Assembly: GCA_009929055.1 (NCBI GenBank)
Contig: SABI01000120.1
Span: 1-7,394 of the forward strand
Reading direction: 5' to 3'
DNA: 7,394 nt
Origin: Spirochaetia bacterium
GTDB lineage: Bacteria > Spirochaetota > Spirochaetia > Sphaerochaetales > Sphaerochaetaceae
Part shown: in pieces, positions 6,917 to 7,394 of the stretch
Layout: each line of letters opens with the position of its first letter
Position numbering within the stretch: position 1 is the stretch's first letter
Notes under the pieces: generated by a model
Database searches by the model: none
Told to the model about the DNA's origin: nothing
The model's input: the letters and a program-made list of their open reading frames with translations, nothing else
Position numbers and translations under genes: made by a program

Positions 6917-7185
6917 ATGAAAGGGATGATTGTCTCAATTTCTAATGGAAGTAATTGAGGCTCCCCCTGACTTTTCATCACAATAAACCGAACCATCCCT
7001 TTTCTTCTTTTTTTATCTCCTTTAAGAGAAGATAAGAAAAGGGGTACATCATCAACTTTATAGGGTGTAGTAAAGTCATACAGTTCAAATAAAGATCTAT
7101 AGACTTGAGCAAATTCATGACTGCAAAGAGCTAAAGATTCACCTAAAGCAAGAGATTTTATTACTCCCCAATTTAAACCATCCAT
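6913..7185 (-). pseudogene. aroB: 3-dehydroquinate synthase C-terminal remnant
   Basis: AroB makes 3-dehydroquinate in the shikimate pathway and normally has about 350 residues. Only the last 85-90 are recognisable here. WGVIKSLALGESLALCS (visible residues 75-91) parallels the WGI..A.ELG.SLGICS type of stretch that follows the HGEAVA motif in spirochaete-like AroB. GDKKRRKGMVRFIV (125-138) is the DKK...G.vRFV signature near the AroB C-terminus. The N-terminal NAD-binding domain, both metal-ligand histidines and the HG motif itself are absent, replaced by unrelated sequence, so this piece cannot be an active enzyme. An ATG at 7185 has AAAGGAG (7197-7191) 5 nt upstream, so a 90-residue fragment could be translated by itself. 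Assignment rests on remembered family patterns. Confidence 0.55.
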
Positions 7186-7394
7186 TATAGCTCCTTTGTT
7201 TTGCAATTGAATTTGATTTAAAATATATGGGCTAGATGTACTATCCCAAGTACTTGCTAGAGTACCGTTACCACTGGTAACGGTGGCATTAGAGTTGACA
7301 TTGATAACTGGACGAGCACCATAGGTGCTAGTCACGCCGTGGTAGTAGGAGTCACCAATATTGTTGACGTCAAAGACATTCGTGGTACTATAAC
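6913..7394 (-). CDS. Chimeric open frame: surface-protein-like segment joined to AroB C-terminus (N-terminal part outside window)
   Basis: On the minus strand the frame is open from the right edge to a TAG at 6913, giving 159 visible residues. Residues 1-58 are rich in S, T, N and G and contain YGARPVINVNSNATVTSG (24-41) and SSPYIL (53-58). This GxRPVI...SG.GT...PYxL pattern is how I remember DUF6273-like repeats in bacterial surface or secreted proteins ending. Residues from about 73 to 159 instead match the C-terminal end of 3-dehydroquinate synthase. The junction falls around 7180-7220. A GTG at 7335 could serve as a start but has no clear ribosome-binding site, and coding similarity continues above it, so the frame more likely enters from outside. 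The stop overlaps the hrpA stop by 4 bp, convergently. It may be a real gene fusion, a recombination scar, or an assembly join at a repeat. Confidence 0.6.
   Translation of the reverse strand, partial: YSTTNVFDVNNIGDSYYHGVTSTYGARPVINVNSNATVTSGNGTLASTWDSTSSPYILNQIQLQNKGAIMDGLNWGVIKSLALGESLALCSHEFAQVYRSLFELYDFTTPYKVDDVPLFLSSLKGDKKRRKGMVRFIVMKSQGEPQLLPLEIETIIPFI
7264..7284. repeat. Perfect 21-bp palindrome inside the surface-protein segment
   Basis: Ten-base arms ACCGTTACCA (7264-7273) and TGGTAACGGT (7275-7284) flank a single C. It lies inside codons for ATVTSGNGT on the minus strand, so part of the symmetry could reflect repeated Thr/Gly codons. It has no T-run and sits in coding sequence, so a terminator role is unlikely. 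Confidence 0.6.
7315..7329. repeat. Short inverted repeat in the surface-protein segment
   Basis: AGCACC (7315-7320) and GGTGCT (7324-7329) are inverted around ATA, and a further AC/GT pair matches beyond one mismatch. Together with the 21-bp palindrome 30 bp away it makes this G+C-richer stretch unusually symmetrical compared with the rest of the window. Confidence 0.4.

Noticed and set aside
7264..7284. Rho-independent terminator at the palindrome
   Set aside because: No T-run follows on either strand, and it lies inside an open coding frame.
1..7394. CRISPR array, tRNA or rRNA gene, insertion sequence, defence or biosynthetic cluster
   Set aside because: Reading both strands showed no spaced direct repeats, cloverleaf-like sequence, transposase or terminal repeats. 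Apart from the right end, the genes are housekeeping types.

Overview
The window is an AT-rich bacterial chromosomal segment. Its gene content fits the Spirochaetota, probably a Treponema- or Spirochaeta-like lineage. The signs are a HisRS with spirochaete-like motif wording, a short HrpA of about 830 residues close in size to the Borrelia protein, a PcnB-type poly(A) polymerase, an RnfC, and an AroB tail whose wording resembles treponemal AroB. This assignment comes from remembered family patterns, not a database search.

Layout, left to right. Positions 1-868 (minus) hold the N-terminal 289 residues of RnfC, cut by the window edge. Positions 869-984 are a divergent control region with a perfect 9-bp inverted repeat overlapping plausible promoters on both strands. 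Positions 985-1845 (plus) encode a P-loop protein with a C-terminal Asp23/Gls24-like domain. Positions 1848-3017 (minus) encode a poly(A) polymerase (PcnB), convergent with it and only 2 bp away. Positions 3018-3124 are a second divergent control region with a 16-bp dyad. Positions 3125-4420 and 4424-6916 (plus) are hisS and an hrpA-type DEAH helicase, 3 bp apart and evidently co-transcribed. Positions 6913-7394 (minus) hold an open frame that enters from the right edge and overlaps the hrpA stop.

Functionally, the middle of the window is an RNA-centred housekeeping block: 3' polyadenylation (pcnB), tRNA charging (hisS) and RNA or RNP remodelling (hrpA). The left end is membrane energy metabolism, the Rnf ion-translocating ferredoxin:NAD+ oxidoreductase, whose remaining subunits would be expected beyond position 1.

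The strangest part is the right end. One uninterrupted reading frame joins the C-terminal end of a DUF6273-like surface-protein segment to the last 85-90 residues of 3-dehydroquinate synthase (AroB). The AroB catalytic core and metal-ligand histidines are missing. G+C steps from about 32-33% to 45-48% near position 7261, the richer part carries perfect palindromes, and a good ribosome-binding site plus ATG sits at the junction. This may be a real recombination scar or repeat cassette, or an assembly join at a repeat. I saw no tRNA, rRNA, CRISPR array, insertion sequence or convincing rho-independent terminator, and no evidence of a defence or biosynthetic system.
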